Positions 1 through 9,319 of a stretch of 64,000 bases of DNA are shown here, piece by piece (the first letter of the stretch is position 1; every line of letters begins with the position of its first letter). The notes under the pieces are model-generated. The model searched no databases, was not told where the DNA came from, and worked only from the letters and a program-made list of their open reading frames with translations. Made by a program: the position numbers and the translations under genes. Origin of the DNA: Chloroflexota bacterium (GTDB taxonomy: Bacteria > Chloroflexota > Anaerolineae > UBA4142 > SHND01); assembly GCA_004295045.1 (NCBI GenBank), contig SHND01000056.1, positions 62,001-126,000 of the forward strand, written 5' to 3'.

Positions 1-461
1 AGAAACAGTCCGCGCAGTGTGGGATAGAACGCGAGGACAAAGAGGAGCAAGCCCGCCAAAACGAACGGCGTCAGGCGCAATTCAAACAGCCGCGCTGTAA
101 TGATGCCCGCCGCGCAGACGGCGAGGACGAGCAACGCAATCCACAGCGATTCTGCCGCGGCGTAATCGAATGGGACGAACGGTGCGGCAAGGAATGCCGC
201 ATACAGTGGATAAGCAAAGGCGACTTGATCTTCGTCGGGACGCGCCAACCGTCCGTACATGCCCATCTGAATTTCGCGCGTCGCCTCCGCCGAGTATGGG
301 TCCAATCCGCGCGTAAAAAGCAGCCGCGCGCCCATCCAGCGCGAAAAAAAATCGTTCGCGCCCGGCGTTTGCGTTGCAACGTTTGTGTAAAAACCGAAAG
401 CGAGCGCGGCATACAATATGAGGATGCCGATTCCGGTGAGAATAATTTGATAAAGGCGCAT
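1..461 (-). CDS. GT87-like membrane glycosyltransferase, partial (C-terminus off the left edge)
   Basis: The reading frame opens at ATG 461-459 and stays open to the window edge, giving about 153 N-terminal residues. It starts with a transmembrane segment (LILYAALAFGFYTNV). A motif then follows with an acidic residue, DPY, an E and MYGR, which matches the same region of the next two genes. GT87 (DUF2029) enzymes are polytopic GT-C transferases that use polyprenyl-phosphate sugars on the outer membrane face. It is the third member of a tandem paralogous array on the minus strand. The sugar donor and acceptor cannot be told from the sequence. The lack of a C-terminus in view is due only to the window edge. 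Confidence 0.8.
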   Translation of the reverse strand, partial: MRLYQIILTGIGILILYAALAFGFYTNVATQTPGANDFFSRWMGARLLFTRGLDPYSAEATREIQMGMYGRLARPDEDQVAFAYPLYAAFLAAPFVPFDYAAAESLWIALLVLAVCAAGIITARLFELRLTPFVLAGLLLFVLAFYPTLRGLF

Positions 462-492
462 GAGCTAAATCCCCGCAAGCCAAGCAAAAGTG

Positions 493-1749
493 TCAAGCAA
501 CGAAGGTCACATCTTTTCTGAATTTTTCTTTCGCCCACCAGAGCAAAAGTATCGCAATCAACAACGTGGGATAAATTTGCCACAGCGCCTTCCACGCATC
601 CGGCGCGGTGACTTCCGCAGAACGCAGTCCCAGCCAGAGCAACCAAGGAATCCACATGAGAATGATCCATGCCCAAATGCCCCACCACTGTTCCCGCCAA
701 TGCCACCCTAGCCACAGTAACACGAATAGAAACATTGTCAGATCATACTCGAGAGAGTGCGGCATCACGATCAGATTCAGACTCAGCGCACCGAATAACG
801 CCAACCAGGGGAAATTTGATTCACTCCAGAGTGCGACGATGCCAATCCCCCAGAGCGCAAAACTGCTTACGAGCCATAACATTCCCGGAACGGTCAAGAT
901 TTCGCGCGCCGACCAAGCCAAATCAATGCTTGAATTGATTTGTTCATACACCTGACTCTGATTCAAAAAATCGGGAATCCACCAACCGATGCGCAGGAAG
1001 GTAATCAAAAGCATCAAAGCGAGCGTGACGCCGAACCCAATCACGATCCGATAGCGTTTCCAGCGCAGCGCCCAGAGACAAATAATAATTGGCAGGAACA
1101 ATCCAATTGAGGGCTTGACCGTTGCGAACGCGAGGAGACATCCTGCCAAGCCATCGCGCTGATTGAGCATCAACGCGATGGCGCCAAATCCAAACGCCAG
1201 AATGAGCAGCGGATATTGACCGCTAAGAATGGAAGATAGAGCGGGCAGGTAAAAGAGTCCGGTGAGCAACACAATTCCCCACACGAACGGCGCGGGACGA
1301 AGCGTGGGCAGCAAACTCCAAACAATCATCAGGGTGAGCAAGATGGACGTCAGAATCGCGCACCACAGCACGCCAACCCACTCTAACGGCACGACAAGCA
1401 ACGGCGTCAGCACAAATACGAGCTGCGCCGGATATTGAAACAAATACGTCACCTCGCCGGTGCGGCGCGGACGACCATAGATGAGCTGCTCCGCCTCACG
1501 CTGAATCTCTGGCGCATACGGCGACTGTCCTTGCCAAAAGGCGCGCGTGCCAATCAAGCGCGGATAGAGGTCTGCGCCAAAAAGCAAATAATTTGCCTGA
1601 CTCCCTCTGAACAATGTGAACACGCCCAGCCCAATCAACAAGCACAAGCTCAGGCACGCAACGAGCTGCGCCAAACGCAACTGATTGAATGGATGTTTTG
1701 CGTCCGGTTCAGTTGGGCGGCTAACCATTGGCATTGCGTTTATGTTCAT
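493..1749 (-). CDS. GT87-like (DUF2029) membrane glycosyltransferase
   Basis: About 418 residues with roughly ten hydrophobic segments, typical of GT-C glycosyltransferases. After the first membrane helix the extracytoplasmic loop carries GADLYPRLIGTRAFW, then GQSPY and LIYGRPRR, the block shared with both neighbours. Near the C-terminus a conserved PHSLEYDL block precedes a further helix. An in-frame TTG lies five codons upstream (1764), but ATG at 1749 gives a normal N-terminus. No strong ribosome binding site is visible. The gene is separated by 31 bases from the partial paralogue downstream and by about 60 bases from the paralogue upstream, so the three probably form one transcript. Role inferred: adding hexose or mannose to a lipid-linked or surface glycan. 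Confidence 0.82.
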   Translation of the reverse strand: MNINAMPMVSRPTEPDAKHPFNQLRLAQLVACLSLCLLIGLGVFTLFRGSQANYLLFGADLYPRLIGTRAFWQGQSPYAPEIQREAEQLIYGRPRRTGEVTYLFQYPAQLVFVLTPLLVVPLEWVGVLWCAILTSILLTLMIVWSLLPTLRPAPFVWGIVLLTGLFYLPALSSILSGQYPLLILAFGFGAIALMLNQRDGLAGCLLAFATVKPSIGLFLPIIICLWALRWKRYRIVIGFGVTLALMLLITFLRIGWWIPDFLNQSQVYEQINSSIDLAWSAREILTVPGMLWLVSSFALWGIGIVALWSESNFPWLALFGALSLNLIVMPHSLEYDLTMFLFVLLWLGWHWREQWWGIWAWIILMWIPWLLWLGLRSAEVTAPDAWKALWQIYPTLLIAILLLWWAKEKFRKDVTFVA

Positions 1750-1809
1750 GCTTTTGCTTTGCAAATCATTTTATCAATTTAGAAATCGCGCGCGGCTTGA
1801 TTTCCAACT

Positions 1810-3066
1810 TTATAAATCGGCCGTGACTTGAACATTTCCCGACTGCGTTGATACCGCATCCAATGCTGCCGCGCGCGCCGCGACACTCGACTTTTTGCGC
1901 AGCCACGCTAACCAAATCAGCGTAACACACAGCAAAATACTCGGATAAAACATCCAGACCCCTCGCCACCACAATTCAATCAACCCACCGGTCATGCTTA
2001 CAATCAGCGACGACAACCACGGCGCCCAAAACAAAAGGATCAGCAACGGCAAGCCCCAACGCGTGCGCTGCCATTGCCTGCCCAACCAGAAAAGGACAAT
2101 GAGCAAAAGAGTCAGATCATATTCGACCGAGTGCGGCGTCAAGAGTAAATTCAAATTGAGCGCGCCAATCAACGCCAGCCACGGAAACGATTCAGCGCGC
2201 CACATTTGCAACAAACCGATGATCAGCACCACTAGCGATAGAGTCAACCAAATCGCTCCCGGGATGGTTGCGATCTGCTCTGCCGACCAAGCCAAGCCGA
2301 TGCCTTGACGAAGCGCGCTGTACGTCAAGGTGTGATACGCCAAATCGGGCAGCCACCAGCCGATTTGAAAAATCGTCGCCGCCATCAACACGCCCAGCAC
2401 GAGAATGAAACTTGCTAATATTTTCCATCGTCGCCAACGCAGCGCCCAAATGAGCAGCACAATTGGCAAAAACATTCCGACGGATGGCTTGATCGTTGCC
2501 AGAACAAGCGGGATGCCAACCCACGCATCCGCCTTGCGCGTAATGAGCAACCATGCCAGAAACGTACAGCCCACCACAAACAGCGCGTACTGCCCATTTA
2601 TGATCGAAACAAGCGCGGGGCGAAACAAAATTCCGCTCAAGACCAGCAAACCCCAGAGGATGGGCTTGGGGCGCGGCGTCAGCCCAAGACTCCACACCAA
2701 AATGAGCGTAGCAAGAATTGCCCACATTGCCGCGCCCCAAACAATCCCAACCTGCGAGGCAGGTATCCAAGTGATTGGAAGGAGAATGAGCGCAAGATAG
2801 GCAGGATACGTAAATGGAAACGGCGCTTCGTCGGCGTGGCGCGCCCTGCCGTACACCAATTGTTCTGCCTCGTGCGTCACCGCTTCCGCATACGGGCTCT
2901 CACCTTGCCAGAAGGCGCGCACACCCGCCAAATGCGAATACGCATCAACGCCGAGGGGCCAATAATTGGCGATGCGCGCTTGGAGCATCGTCAACAGCGC
3001 CAAGCCAATGACAAAGCTTGTGCCAAAGAGGAGCGCAAAGTGCGCGAGTTTCCATTGTACAAACAT
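1810..3066 (-). CDS. GT87-like (DUF2029) membrane glycosyltransferase
   Basis: A 418-residue polytopic protein starting at ATG 3066 with MFVQWKLAH. It is the most upstream of three tandem paralogues and closest to the middle copy: GVDAYSHLAGVRAFW, GESPY, LVYGRARH and a C-terminal PHSVEYDLTLLL all align with that protein. The family is expected to face the outside and use a polyprenyl-phosphate sugar donor. The three copies differ throughout, so they are old duplications rather than recent copies, and they probably act on different steps or acceptors. The upstream DUF362 gene ends 78 bases away. No glycan-specific partner lies in this part of the window. Confidence 0.82.
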   Translation of the reverse strand: MFVQWKLAHFALLFGTSFVIGLALLTMLQARIANYWPLGVDAYSHLAGVRAFWQGESPYAEAVTHEAEQLVYGRARHADEAPFPFTYPAYLALILLPITWIPASQVGIVWGAAMWAILATLILVWSLGLTPRPKPILWGLLVLSGILFRPALVSIINGQYALFVVGCTFLAWLLITRKADAWVGIPLVLATIKPSVGMFLPIVLLIWALRWRRWKILASFILVLGVLMAATIFQIGWWLPDLAYHTLTYSALRQGIGLAWSAEQIATIPGAIWLTLSLVVLIIGLLQMWRAESFPWLALIGALNLNLLLTPHSVEYDLTLLLIVLFWLGRQWQRTRWGLPLLILLFWAPWLSSLIVSMTGGLIELWWRGVWMFYPSILLCVTLIWLAWLRKKSSVAARAAALDAVSTQSGNVQVTADL

Positions 3067-3144
3067 AATCGTTTTATCAATCTAATTCGCCGGTTCAACG
3101 CTGCTGTCACAGCTCAGTTTGCGAATCACCAAGCGCGTCAGCAT

Positions 3145-4167
3145 TCATAACGTCGGCGCAAGCTCATAATTGCGTTTCAATTCATTCAGCGCTGCGCCGC
3201 GCACTTGAATACGATTCACGTCAATTTGTCCCAGTCCCGCCCACGCCATAAATGCGAGAATTTCAATCGTCGTCGGATCGAACCCCATCAGCCGCGCCGC
3301 CGTCGCATCTACCGCGAGAAAATCTTGTCCGCCGATCAACGCGCCACTCGGCACCGGCGCACCGAACAATGGTCCGTCGCCTTGCAAGCCGACGATGCCG
3401 TCCACCAGCGCGAATCGTTTCGGCGTCGGCAGCGAGTCGAGCAATTCCGCGAGAAACGCGTCAATGCCATGCATGTGCAGGGTGTTTTTTGGAAAACCAT
3501 ATTTCGCGCCGGGAACGATGCCAAATAAATTTTTGATGCTGCCCGAAATTTTTGTCCAATGATGCGTTTTCAATTTAGGAATTGAAATCAGCGCGTCCGC
3601 TTCTGCGACAGTGCGCGCCATAAAGAGCGAATCCATTTTCGCGTAACCGCCGCGCAATGGAATTTTTACGAGATCATCGTAATTCAAATCTACAAACTCG
3701 ACGCGCTGGCGTTCCAACATCTCGCGATAACCCGTTTCAATCAAAATCGCGTGCGGATCGCGGCGAAACGTCATGCCTTCCGCGACGACGAGTGCTTTCA
3801 CTTGAATCTCATCGCGCAAAAATTGAATCAACGCTTCAGTCACTTGCGGCATCGTGTAACATGGACGTTCCGGAATCGAGTCCACCAAATTTGGCTTCAA
3901 CACCACACGCGCATTGGCGAGGTCGGGCGCGTTCGCGTCGCGCCAAAGCGTACGAATCGCGCTCAACACATCGTCGTCATACGATGCGACAGAAGCAAGC
4001 GCAACGCGCGCGGGTGGATTCAGCCGCGCAGTCTGTCCGCGCAGCATCCAACGCATCCATTTGTCCAAGCCGACCGATTCGGTCTGTTTGTAAATGACCG
4101 CGCCGCCCGCGAGAATTCCGCCGCCCAACGCCAATCGCAACAAAGAACGACGTGAAATAGATTTCAT
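3145..4167 (-). CDS. Tat-exported DUF362 domain protein
   Basis: About 340 residues. The N-terminus SISRRSLLRLALGGGIL is a twin-arginine signal, so the folded protein is probably exported, perhaps staying attached by its hydrophobic segment. The rest matches the DUF362 family by blocks such as VVLKPNLVD, ISIPKLKTHHWTKISGSIKN and a late VDATAARLMGFDP. DUF362 proteins are often found with iron-sulfur domains, but no cysteine cluster is seen here and the biochemical function is unknown. The start ATG (4167-4165) overlaps the stop TGA of the squalene-cyclase-like gene by ATGA, so the two are translationally coupled. Confidence 0.83.
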   Translation of the reverse strand: MKSISRRSLLRLALGGGILAGGAVIYKQTESVGLDKWMRWMLRGQTARLNPPARVALASVASYDDDVLSAIRTLWRDANAPDLANARVVLKPNLVDSIPERPCYTMPQVTEALIQFLRDEIQVKALVVAEGMTFRRDPHAILIETGYREMLERQRVEFVDLNYDDLVKIPLRGGYAKMDSLFMARTVAEADALISIPKLKTHHWTKISGSIKNLFGIVPGAKYGFPKNTLHMHGIDAFLAELLDSLPTPKRFALVDGIVGLQGDGPLFGAPVPSGALIGGQDFLAVDATAARLMGFDPTTIEILAFMAWAGLGQIDVNRIQVRGAALNELKRNYELAPTL

Positions 4168-5006
4168 TTCACACTCATCAGCGCAATCGCTGTCGTGAAT
4201 GGATTCCCGTCCCAACTGCCGTCGGCGCGCTGCAACGTTTCTAACGCCGCGTGCGCGCCTTTTGTTGGCGCATCCATTTTTTTCCAATACCACGCGCGCC
4301 ACGCCCATTCAAACGCGGTGACAGTGAAATTTTCTCGTGCGAGATACTTTTGCGCGCGCACAGTAATTTCATTTTCAATGTCAAAGGCGCGCAGCGCCAT
4401 CAAAGCGAGCGATGTATTTTCAACCGTTGGCGGCAGATTGCCCGAAACCATGAACGGATTGCCGATATTCCAGCCGCCGGTGGGAATCGCGCGGTCAAGC
4501 AGATATTGAATTCCTTCGCGCACGCGCGGATGCTCGCGCACATTCACCGCATCCAGCGCGAGCAAAGAGAGCGCGGTGGGAAAAATCCACGCCGCGTCAT
4601 TCGGCTGCCAGGACCATCCCGTTATCCGCGCGTCAATCCGCAAGGTCTTTTGCACATGCGCAACTTGGTTGGGATCGGTGACGCGAATGCCAGCCGATTC
4701 GAGGAGCCAATCTACCCCGCGCCGGGCAGCGTCGTTCGCTTCGCTTGCTGCCAACGCCCACACCGCCCACGCCGTCATCCATCCACTTGCATCATCCGGC
4801 GCTGCGATGCCCCAGCCGCCATCCGCGCGTTGAATTGATTTCAAAAAGGCGCGCGCGCGTTGAACGTGTGATGCAGCTTGGGCGTCTATAGTGAGAGCGA
4901 GGAGTGCGGCAGACGTGGGTTCTACGAACGACATGCCGCCCGTTTTGTAACCCCAGCCGCCATCGGCGTTTTGGCTAGCTCGCAGAAAATCGAGGGCGCG
5001 GCTCAT
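4164..5006 (-). CDS. Squalene/hopene-cyclase-type repeat protein
   Basis: About 280 residues built of alpha-alpha barrel repeats of the prenyltransferase/squalene oxidase type. Repeated units read QNADGGWGYK, QRADGGWGIA, IPTGGWNIG and LQRADGSWDG, each followed by an Ala/Leu-rich helix. It is far shorter than a true hopene cyclase (about 600 residues) and no DXDD catalytic motif is visible, so cyclase activity is unlikely. Such short proteins are common near exported or cell-surface proteins, with unknown role. ATG at 5006 follows GAGAAGC; a TTG three codons upstream is an alternative. It is coupled to the Tat-exported DUF362 gene. Confidence 0.78.
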   Translation of the reverse strand: MSRALDFLRASQNADGGWGYKTGGMSFVEPTSAALLALTIDAQAASHVQRARAFLKSIQRADGGWGIAAPDDASGWMTAWAVWALAASEANDAARRGVDWLLESAGIRVTDPNQVAHVQKTLRIDARITGWSWQPNDAAWIFPTALSLLALDAVNVREHPRVREGIQYLLDRAIPTGGWNIGNPFMVSGNLPPTVENTSLALMALRAFDIENEITVRAQKYLARENFTVTAFEWAWRAWYWKKMDAPTKGAHAALETLQRADGSWDGNPFTTAIALMSVK

Positions 5007-5050
5007 GCTTCTCAACGTATCACAAGGATATGGCGAGCGTCAAGGGGAAA

Positions 5051-5079
5051 TTGGTCTTTTGCCTTGTCACAGTTATAAT
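5051..5079 (+). promoter_or_regulatory. Sigma70-type promoter for the Pro/Thr-rich lipoprotein
   Basis: TTGGTC at 5051-5056 and a perfect TATAAT at 5074-5079 are separated by 17 bases. The lipoprotein ribosome binding site GCGGAGG starts about six bases downstream, implying a very short leader. It lies between divergently transcribed genes. Confidence 0.6.
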
Positions 5080-5097
5080 TTCGCGCGGAGGTTCGTT

Positions 5098-5829
5098 TTG
5101 ATAAAGTTTTTGAGTATTCTTTTCGGCGCGGCAATATTGTTGGCGGCATTTTCCGCCTGCAGTCCCGATTCCTTTGTCGCGCAAAATGCGACGACTGAAA
5201 CGCCGACGCGCCGCGCCCCACGTCCGACATTTACGCCCAAGCCGCGCGCAACGGCAACCCCGGAAGAGGTTGAGCCAACCGAAGAGCCGACGGAAACGAA
5301 CGAACCTGAACAGGTGGAACCGACTGAGGAGCCAACGACAGAACCTCCTACACAGGCGCCGACCAAAAAACCGGCGCCGGCAAAACCAACTACGCCGCCG
5401 CAGCCCACCGCGCCGCCCCCGCCCCAATTTGCCATCAAGTTCAACAGCAGCTATTTGTGCGAACAGCAAGGCATCTATAAAGTTATCATCAACGCAAAAA
5501 GTGGACGCGCCTTTGCAGGCGGTTTGACCTTTGCCTTTTTTGATCAGGGAGGGACCTTGCTGCAGGACGGCGCGGGCAAAAACTTGATCGGCGTGACCAA
5601 GGGCGACATCAATGTTTCAATCGGTTCGAACTGCCGCTCCGAAGCAAGTTTCGAAAGCCCGAATTCGTCGAATGGCGAATTGGATGTTGGCGATGCCGTG
5701 CGCGCCGGCAACAACCCAATCATTCTTCGTTTTGTAAAATCGGCGGACGATCTCACACCCATCTCGGACAATCTCTCGATCAATTTTGGGAATGGCGGGC
5801 AATATTGGGTCTACACCAACACGCAGTAA
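5098..5829 (+). CDS. Lipoprotein with Pro/Thr/Glu-rich stalk
   Basis: Start chosen at TTG 5098, seven bases after GCGGAGG; this gives IKFLSILFGAAILLAAF followed by the lipobox FSAC, so a lipid-anchored protein of about 243 residues. Residues around 30-115 form a low-complexity stalk (PTEEPTETNEPEQ, TQAPTKKPAPAKPT), which would lift the C-terminal domain from the membrane. The last 125 residues (from FNSSYLCEQQGIYKV) look like a beta-sandwich with two cysteines. No family is recognised. It has its own promoter upstream and a strong terminator downstream, so it is a single-gene unit. Longer upstream starts lack a signal peptide. Confidence 0.75.
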   Translation: MIKFLSILFGAAILLAAFSACSPDSFVAQNATTETPTRRAPRPTFTPKPRATATPEEVEPTEEPTETNEPEQVEPTEEPTTEPPTQAPTKKPAPAKPTTPPQPTAPPPPQFAIKFNSSYLCEQQGIYKVIINAKSGRAFAGGLTFAFFDQGGTLLQDGAGKNLIGVTKGDINVSIGSNCRSEASFESPNSSNGELDVGDAVRAGNNPIILRFVKSADDLTPISDNLSINFGNGGQYWVYTNTQ

Positions 5830-5853
5830 TTTTTGCACGTGCGAAATAGCATG

Positions 5854-5892
5854 AGGCGTTCTTGCGTCAGCGCGCAACGAACGCCTTTTTTT
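5854..5892 (+). terminator. Rho-independent terminator
   Basis: AGGCGTTC (5854-5861) pairs with GAACGCCT (5879-5886) around a 17-base loop and is followed by a run of seven T. It closes the lipoprotein gene. Confidence 0.75.
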
Positions 5893-5959
5893 ATGAGGGA
5901 GCAACATTTTCAATTTTTGAGCCGGGCGGACGTTCAAAATCTGAAATGACGTTTTCATT

Positions 5960-7855
5960 TTGGTAGAGTCGCATCGCGTCAAGGTGTACCTCGCAGGCAT
6001 CATCGGGCTGGCGTTGATTTTACGCGTCATCGAGCTCGATGCCCAACCGCTGTGGTGGGATGAGGGCTATAGCGTGTTTTTTGCAACGCGCGATTTTGGC
6101 ACGCTGCTCGCGCGCACGGCGATTGACATTCACCCCCCCCTCTACTACCTGCTGCTGCAAACGTGGATGCTCGCGTTTGGCAAGAGCGCGTTCGCCTTGC
6201 GGCTGCTTTCGGTGGTGATCGGCGTCGCGGCGGTTCCGCTCTTGTATCTCGTCGCGCGCGAATTGTTTAATCAACGCGTCGCGTTGATTTCCGCGTTTCT
6301 GCTCGCCGTTTCACCCTTGGCGATTTACTATTCTCAAGAATTGCGCATGTACGGGCTGGTGACGCTGCTCGCTCTCGCATCCGTGTATTTCCAATTGCGC
6401 GCGTTGACGAACGACGAACGTCGAACGGCAAACACCGGTTCAACCTCCTGGGTCCGCCGCCATTTATCTTTGGTCTTGTACGTCGTTTTCACTTCGCTCG
6501 CGCTCTATACCCAATACTTTGCAATGTTTCTCATCGCCGCGCAAGTGGCGATTGTGTTTTACCTTAAATATCGCGCGCGCTGGAAAATTGAGTGGCGCGT
6601 TTGGCTCATTGCTTGGGCTGCGATGGCGGCATTGTATTTGCCGTGGGTGATTTATGCGGGACCCAAGTTGGTTGCGTATGTCACCGCCAAAGTGGGAATC
6701 GAACAATACGCGCGGCTCGATCCATTCACGTATCTTGTCCAACACGTCACTGCATTTTCCGTCGGACATGTGAGTGAGTGGACGTGGCTCGTGTGGGGTT
6801 CGGTTTTTTTTGCCGCGCTCGCGCTCGTCGGATTTTTTGCAAGCCGGCGTTACCAAGTCGGCGAAGGCAATTCGCAATTCGCCATCCGCAGTTCGCTCTC
6901 CGCAATTTATTTTTTCGTTCCCCTCGCGCTCGGATTCCTCGTCAATCTCATTTATACTTTTCACCCCATTCGGTATGAGCGTTTGCTATTGTTCGCGGCG
7001 CCATTTTTTTTGATCTATGTCGCGTGCGGCATCATCGCGTTGTGGGAACGCGAACGCGCGTTGGGAGTTTTTGCCGGCGCGGGGGTTGTGGTTCTGTGCG
7101 CCCTTTCGTTGTACGATTTTTACACGGTGGCGCGTTATCCCGATGAAGATTATCGCTCGTTAATTCAAGAGATGGAACGAATCGCCGCGCCGAATGATCT
7201 GGTCTATGCGATTTACCCTTGGCAGGTCGGCTATCTGGAAACATATTATCAGGGCGCGCCGCTGAATGTGTACGAGGTGAATAGCGACGCGTGGATCGAG
7301 AATCCGAATGCAATGAACGCCGCGCTCACCGAACTGCGCGCGGCGAATCCACGCGCGTGGATTTTGGCATATCAAAAACAGGGACGCATTTTGGAAGACC
7401 GCTTGACGAATGAATATATCAACGATTACGTAATTTTCGATCAATCATTCGGCAACACGCGATTGGAATATTTCACGCAAGGCAGCGAAACAGATTTTGA
7501 ATTGGCGCCAATTGCATTTTCACCGGACCTTACGCTGCGAATTCAATATGCGTCCTTCGAGCCGCAATCGCGTCCTGATTTGGCGCTCGCGCGCTTTGCG
7601 TGGAATGCTCCGAGCGATGCCTACGCGTACTCGCTGCGCGTGGTGGACGCGCAAGGCAACAAAATTGCGCAGCAAGACGCGCCCATTCCGAATGGCGCGA
7701 CCACTTTCAAGCGCGCCCTCGCGTTGCCGAAAAATCTCGCGTCCGGAGAATACACGTTACAGCTCGTTGCGTATCGGCGCAGCGATGCTTTGCCGCTGCC
7801 ATTACAAAACGGATCGCGGGCAGTTACGCTGGCAAAAATTACTATCGCTCCATAA
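5960..7855 (+). CDS. GT39/ArnT-type membrane glycosyltransferase
   Basis: About 630 residues. The N-terminal block LDAQPLWWDEGYSVFFA, with the conserved acidic pair after WW, and IDIHPPLYYLLL are hallmarks of dolichyl-phosphate-mannose-type GT-C enzymes (PMT_2). About a dozen membrane helices follow to residue 400. A soluble extracellular C-terminal part then ends in a beta-rich domain (RFAWNAPSDAYAYSLRV). The start is uncertain: TTG 5960 opens the frame and GTG 5984 is equally possible; neither has a Shine-Dalgarno sequence. Two period-7 repeat arrays lie in frame inside the gene, encoding TNDERRTAN near residue 150 and NSQFAIRSSLSAI near residue 305, both in loops between helices. Confidence 0.85.
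   Translation: MVESHRVKVYLAGIIGLALILRVIELDAQPLWWDEGYSVFFATRDFGTLLARTAIDIHPPLYYLLLQTWMLAFGKSAFALRLLSVVIGVAAVPLLYLVARELFNQRVALISAFLLAVSPLAIYYSQELRMYGLVTLLALASVYFQLRALTNDERRTANTGSTSWVRRHLSLVLYVVFTSLALYTQYFAMFLIAAQVAIVFYLKYRARWKIEWRVWLIAWAAMAALYLPWVIYAGPKLVAYVTAKVGIEQYARLDPFTYLVQHVTAFSVGHVSEWTWLVWGSVFFAALALVGFFASRRYQVGEGNSQFAIRSSLSAIYFFVPLALGFLVNLIYTFHPIRYERLLLFAAPFFLIYVACGIIALWERERALGVFAGAGVVVLCALSLYDFYTVARYPDEDYRSLIQEMERIAAPNDLVYAIYPWQVGYLETYYQGAPLNVYEVNSDAWIENPNAMNAALTELRAANPRAWILAYQKQGRILEDRLTNEYINDYVIFDQSFGNTRLEYFTQGSETDFELAPIAFSPDLTLRIQYASFEPQSRPDLALARFAWNAPSDAYAYSLRVVDAQGNKIAQQDAPIPNGATTFKRALALPKNLASGEYTLQLVAYRRSDALPLPLQNGSRAVTLAKITIAP
6406..6433 (+). repeat. In-frame heptamer array (4 units)
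   Basis: Units GACGAAC, GACGAAC, GTCGAAC and GGCAAAC follow without interruption inside the GT39 gene and encode a charged loop. This is one member of the window-wide period-7 repeat family. Confidence 0.75.
6867..6908 (+). repeat. In-frame heptamer array (6 units)
   Basis: Units GCAATTC, GCAATTC, GCCATCC, GCAGTTC, GCTCTCC and GCAATTT occupy exactly 42 bases inside the GT39 gene. Most changes between units are transitions. 42 bases keep the reading frame. Confidence 0.75.
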
Positions 7856-7927
7856 AGTTTAATTTGTGCTAGAATCTTGCAGCGCACAATTCCAACTTGA
7901 ACTTGATCTCCCAGCACAGGAGTCACA

Positions 7928-9319
7928 ATGAAGCTCCAAGATTATCCTCGCCCCAAAAATGACAATGGCATCGGACTGCACTTTCGCCTCGATCTCACCG
8001 AGACGGACAACAAACCGTACATCTCGCAAGGCATTGAATGGCTGCAAATTATCAATGCAAAATGGACGTTGGTCGCGGGACAAGATTGGGAGCAAATCGG
8101 CAAAGCCGCCCGCTTGATTTACGACGCGGGCATCATGCCGGTCTGTCGTCTCGTGTGCAAAATTGACAAGCCATTCATTGATTGGGAAACGGGCGTCAAG
8201 ACATTGCACGATTTGGGGATTCCCGCGTACATGCAAATTTTCAACGAGCCAGGCGATTATCGCGAATGGAAAGACGAAAATCCAAAGATTGATGTATTTG
8301 GTACGAAATGGGCGGATGCGGCAGGGCGTGTATTTGGCGCAAACGGCTTGCCGGGCATGGGCGGCGTGTTGGGGCAGGACGAATGGCTCGCCGCGTTCAA
8401 CGCGGTCGAAGGCGGCGCGTCAAATCCCCTTTGGAGTCAAGCGTGGTTCTGCGTTCACAATTACGGGAGCAATCATCCGCCAAACTATCCGTATGATGAC
8501 GTGAATCAAAAAGGAACGCCGTGCACGCCGGAAGAGTACGCAAAATATAAATTCTCCATGCCGTTCGACGAATTGAATGCGCTGCGGCGCGGCAAAAAAA
8601 ATCCGGGCGATACCATTTTTGATGATGACACTGCGGTGCTGCGCGTCCACGTTTTCAAAAAGTGGATGGTGGACTCGCTCGGTTATTGTTTGCCAATGAT
8701 CGGCGGAGAAGGCGGCTGGCAATGGCAGACCGAAGAAGATTTGCGTTATCCCAAATTGCCCGATGAATTTCACGCGCAATACACGCGCGAAATGTTTGAA
8801 TGGTTCCGTTTCGGAAAATTGTCCGATGGCACGCCGTTGATGGATGAATTGTTTTGCTGCACCGCGTGGATCGAGGCGGATGGGCAAGCCGATTCATGGT
8901 GGTTCGGTCCGCTTGGCACGAAACAGGGAACGATTGATGCGGTCGCATCCATTCCTTCTTTCGTTCGCAAATTCAGTTGGGACGTGAGCGAGCCAATCAT
9001 CCCACAACCGATTGAGATTGGACTACCGCCCGCGATTGAAATCCCATCGCCGGTGCTGACTGACCCGAATGTGACACGACCACTGCCCGATTTGGATGTA
9101 AATGTCCCAACAGAACCGGAACCGCTTCCCGTACTCGAACCGACGCCTGTCGCTCCGCCTGCTGACCCGCCTTTGATTTCCTACACCGTACAACAAGGCG
9201 AGACCCTTTGGGGCATTGCGAAAAAATTTGGCACCACTGTTGAGGCGCTCGTCACCGCGAATGAGATTCAAGACAAGAACAAAGTGCGCGCCGGACAGAA
9301 ACTTGTCATACCCCGCTAA
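7928..9319 (+). CDS. Clan-A glycoside-hydrolase-like TIM barrel with C-terminal LysM
   Basis: A 463-residue protein starting at ATG 7928 behind AGGAG. Residues 1-360 look like a (beta/alpha)8 glycoside hydrolase: AYMQIFNEPGDYREW carries the NEP acid/base motif on strand 4, and MIGGEGGWQW gives a candidate nucleophile Glu. A Pro-rich linker (PEPLPVLEPTPVAPPADPP) leads to a LysM domain at about 418-463 (YTVQQGETLWGIAKKFGTT), which binds N-acetylglucosamine polymers such as peptidoglycan. No signal peptide is visible, which is odd for a LysM protein. It is followed at once by a paralogue of the barrel without LysM. Substrate unknown; the barrel family assignment is from motifs only. Confidence 0.78.
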   Translation: MKLQDYPRPKNDNGIGLHFRLDLTETDNKPYISQGIEWLQIINAKWTLVAGQDWEQIGKAARLIYDAGIMPVCRLVCKIDKPFIDWETGVKTLHDLGIPAYMQIFNEPGDYREWKDENPKIDVFGTKWADAAGRVFGANGLPGMGGVLGQDEWLAAFNAVEGGASNPLWSQAWFCVHNYGSNHPPNYPYDDVNQKGTPCTPEEYAKYKFSMPFDELNALRRGKKNPGDTIFDDDTAVLRVHVFKKWMVDSLGYCLPMIGGEGGWQWQTEEDLRYPKLPDEFHAQYTREMFEWFRFGKLSDGTPLMDELFCCTAWIEADGQADSWWFGPLGTKQGTIDAVASIPSFVRKFSWDVSEPIIPQPIEIGLPPAIEIPSPVLTDPNVTRPLPDLDVNVPTEPEPLPVLEPTPVAPPADPPLISYTVQQGETLWGIAKKFGTTVEALVTANEIQDKNKVRAGQKLVIPR

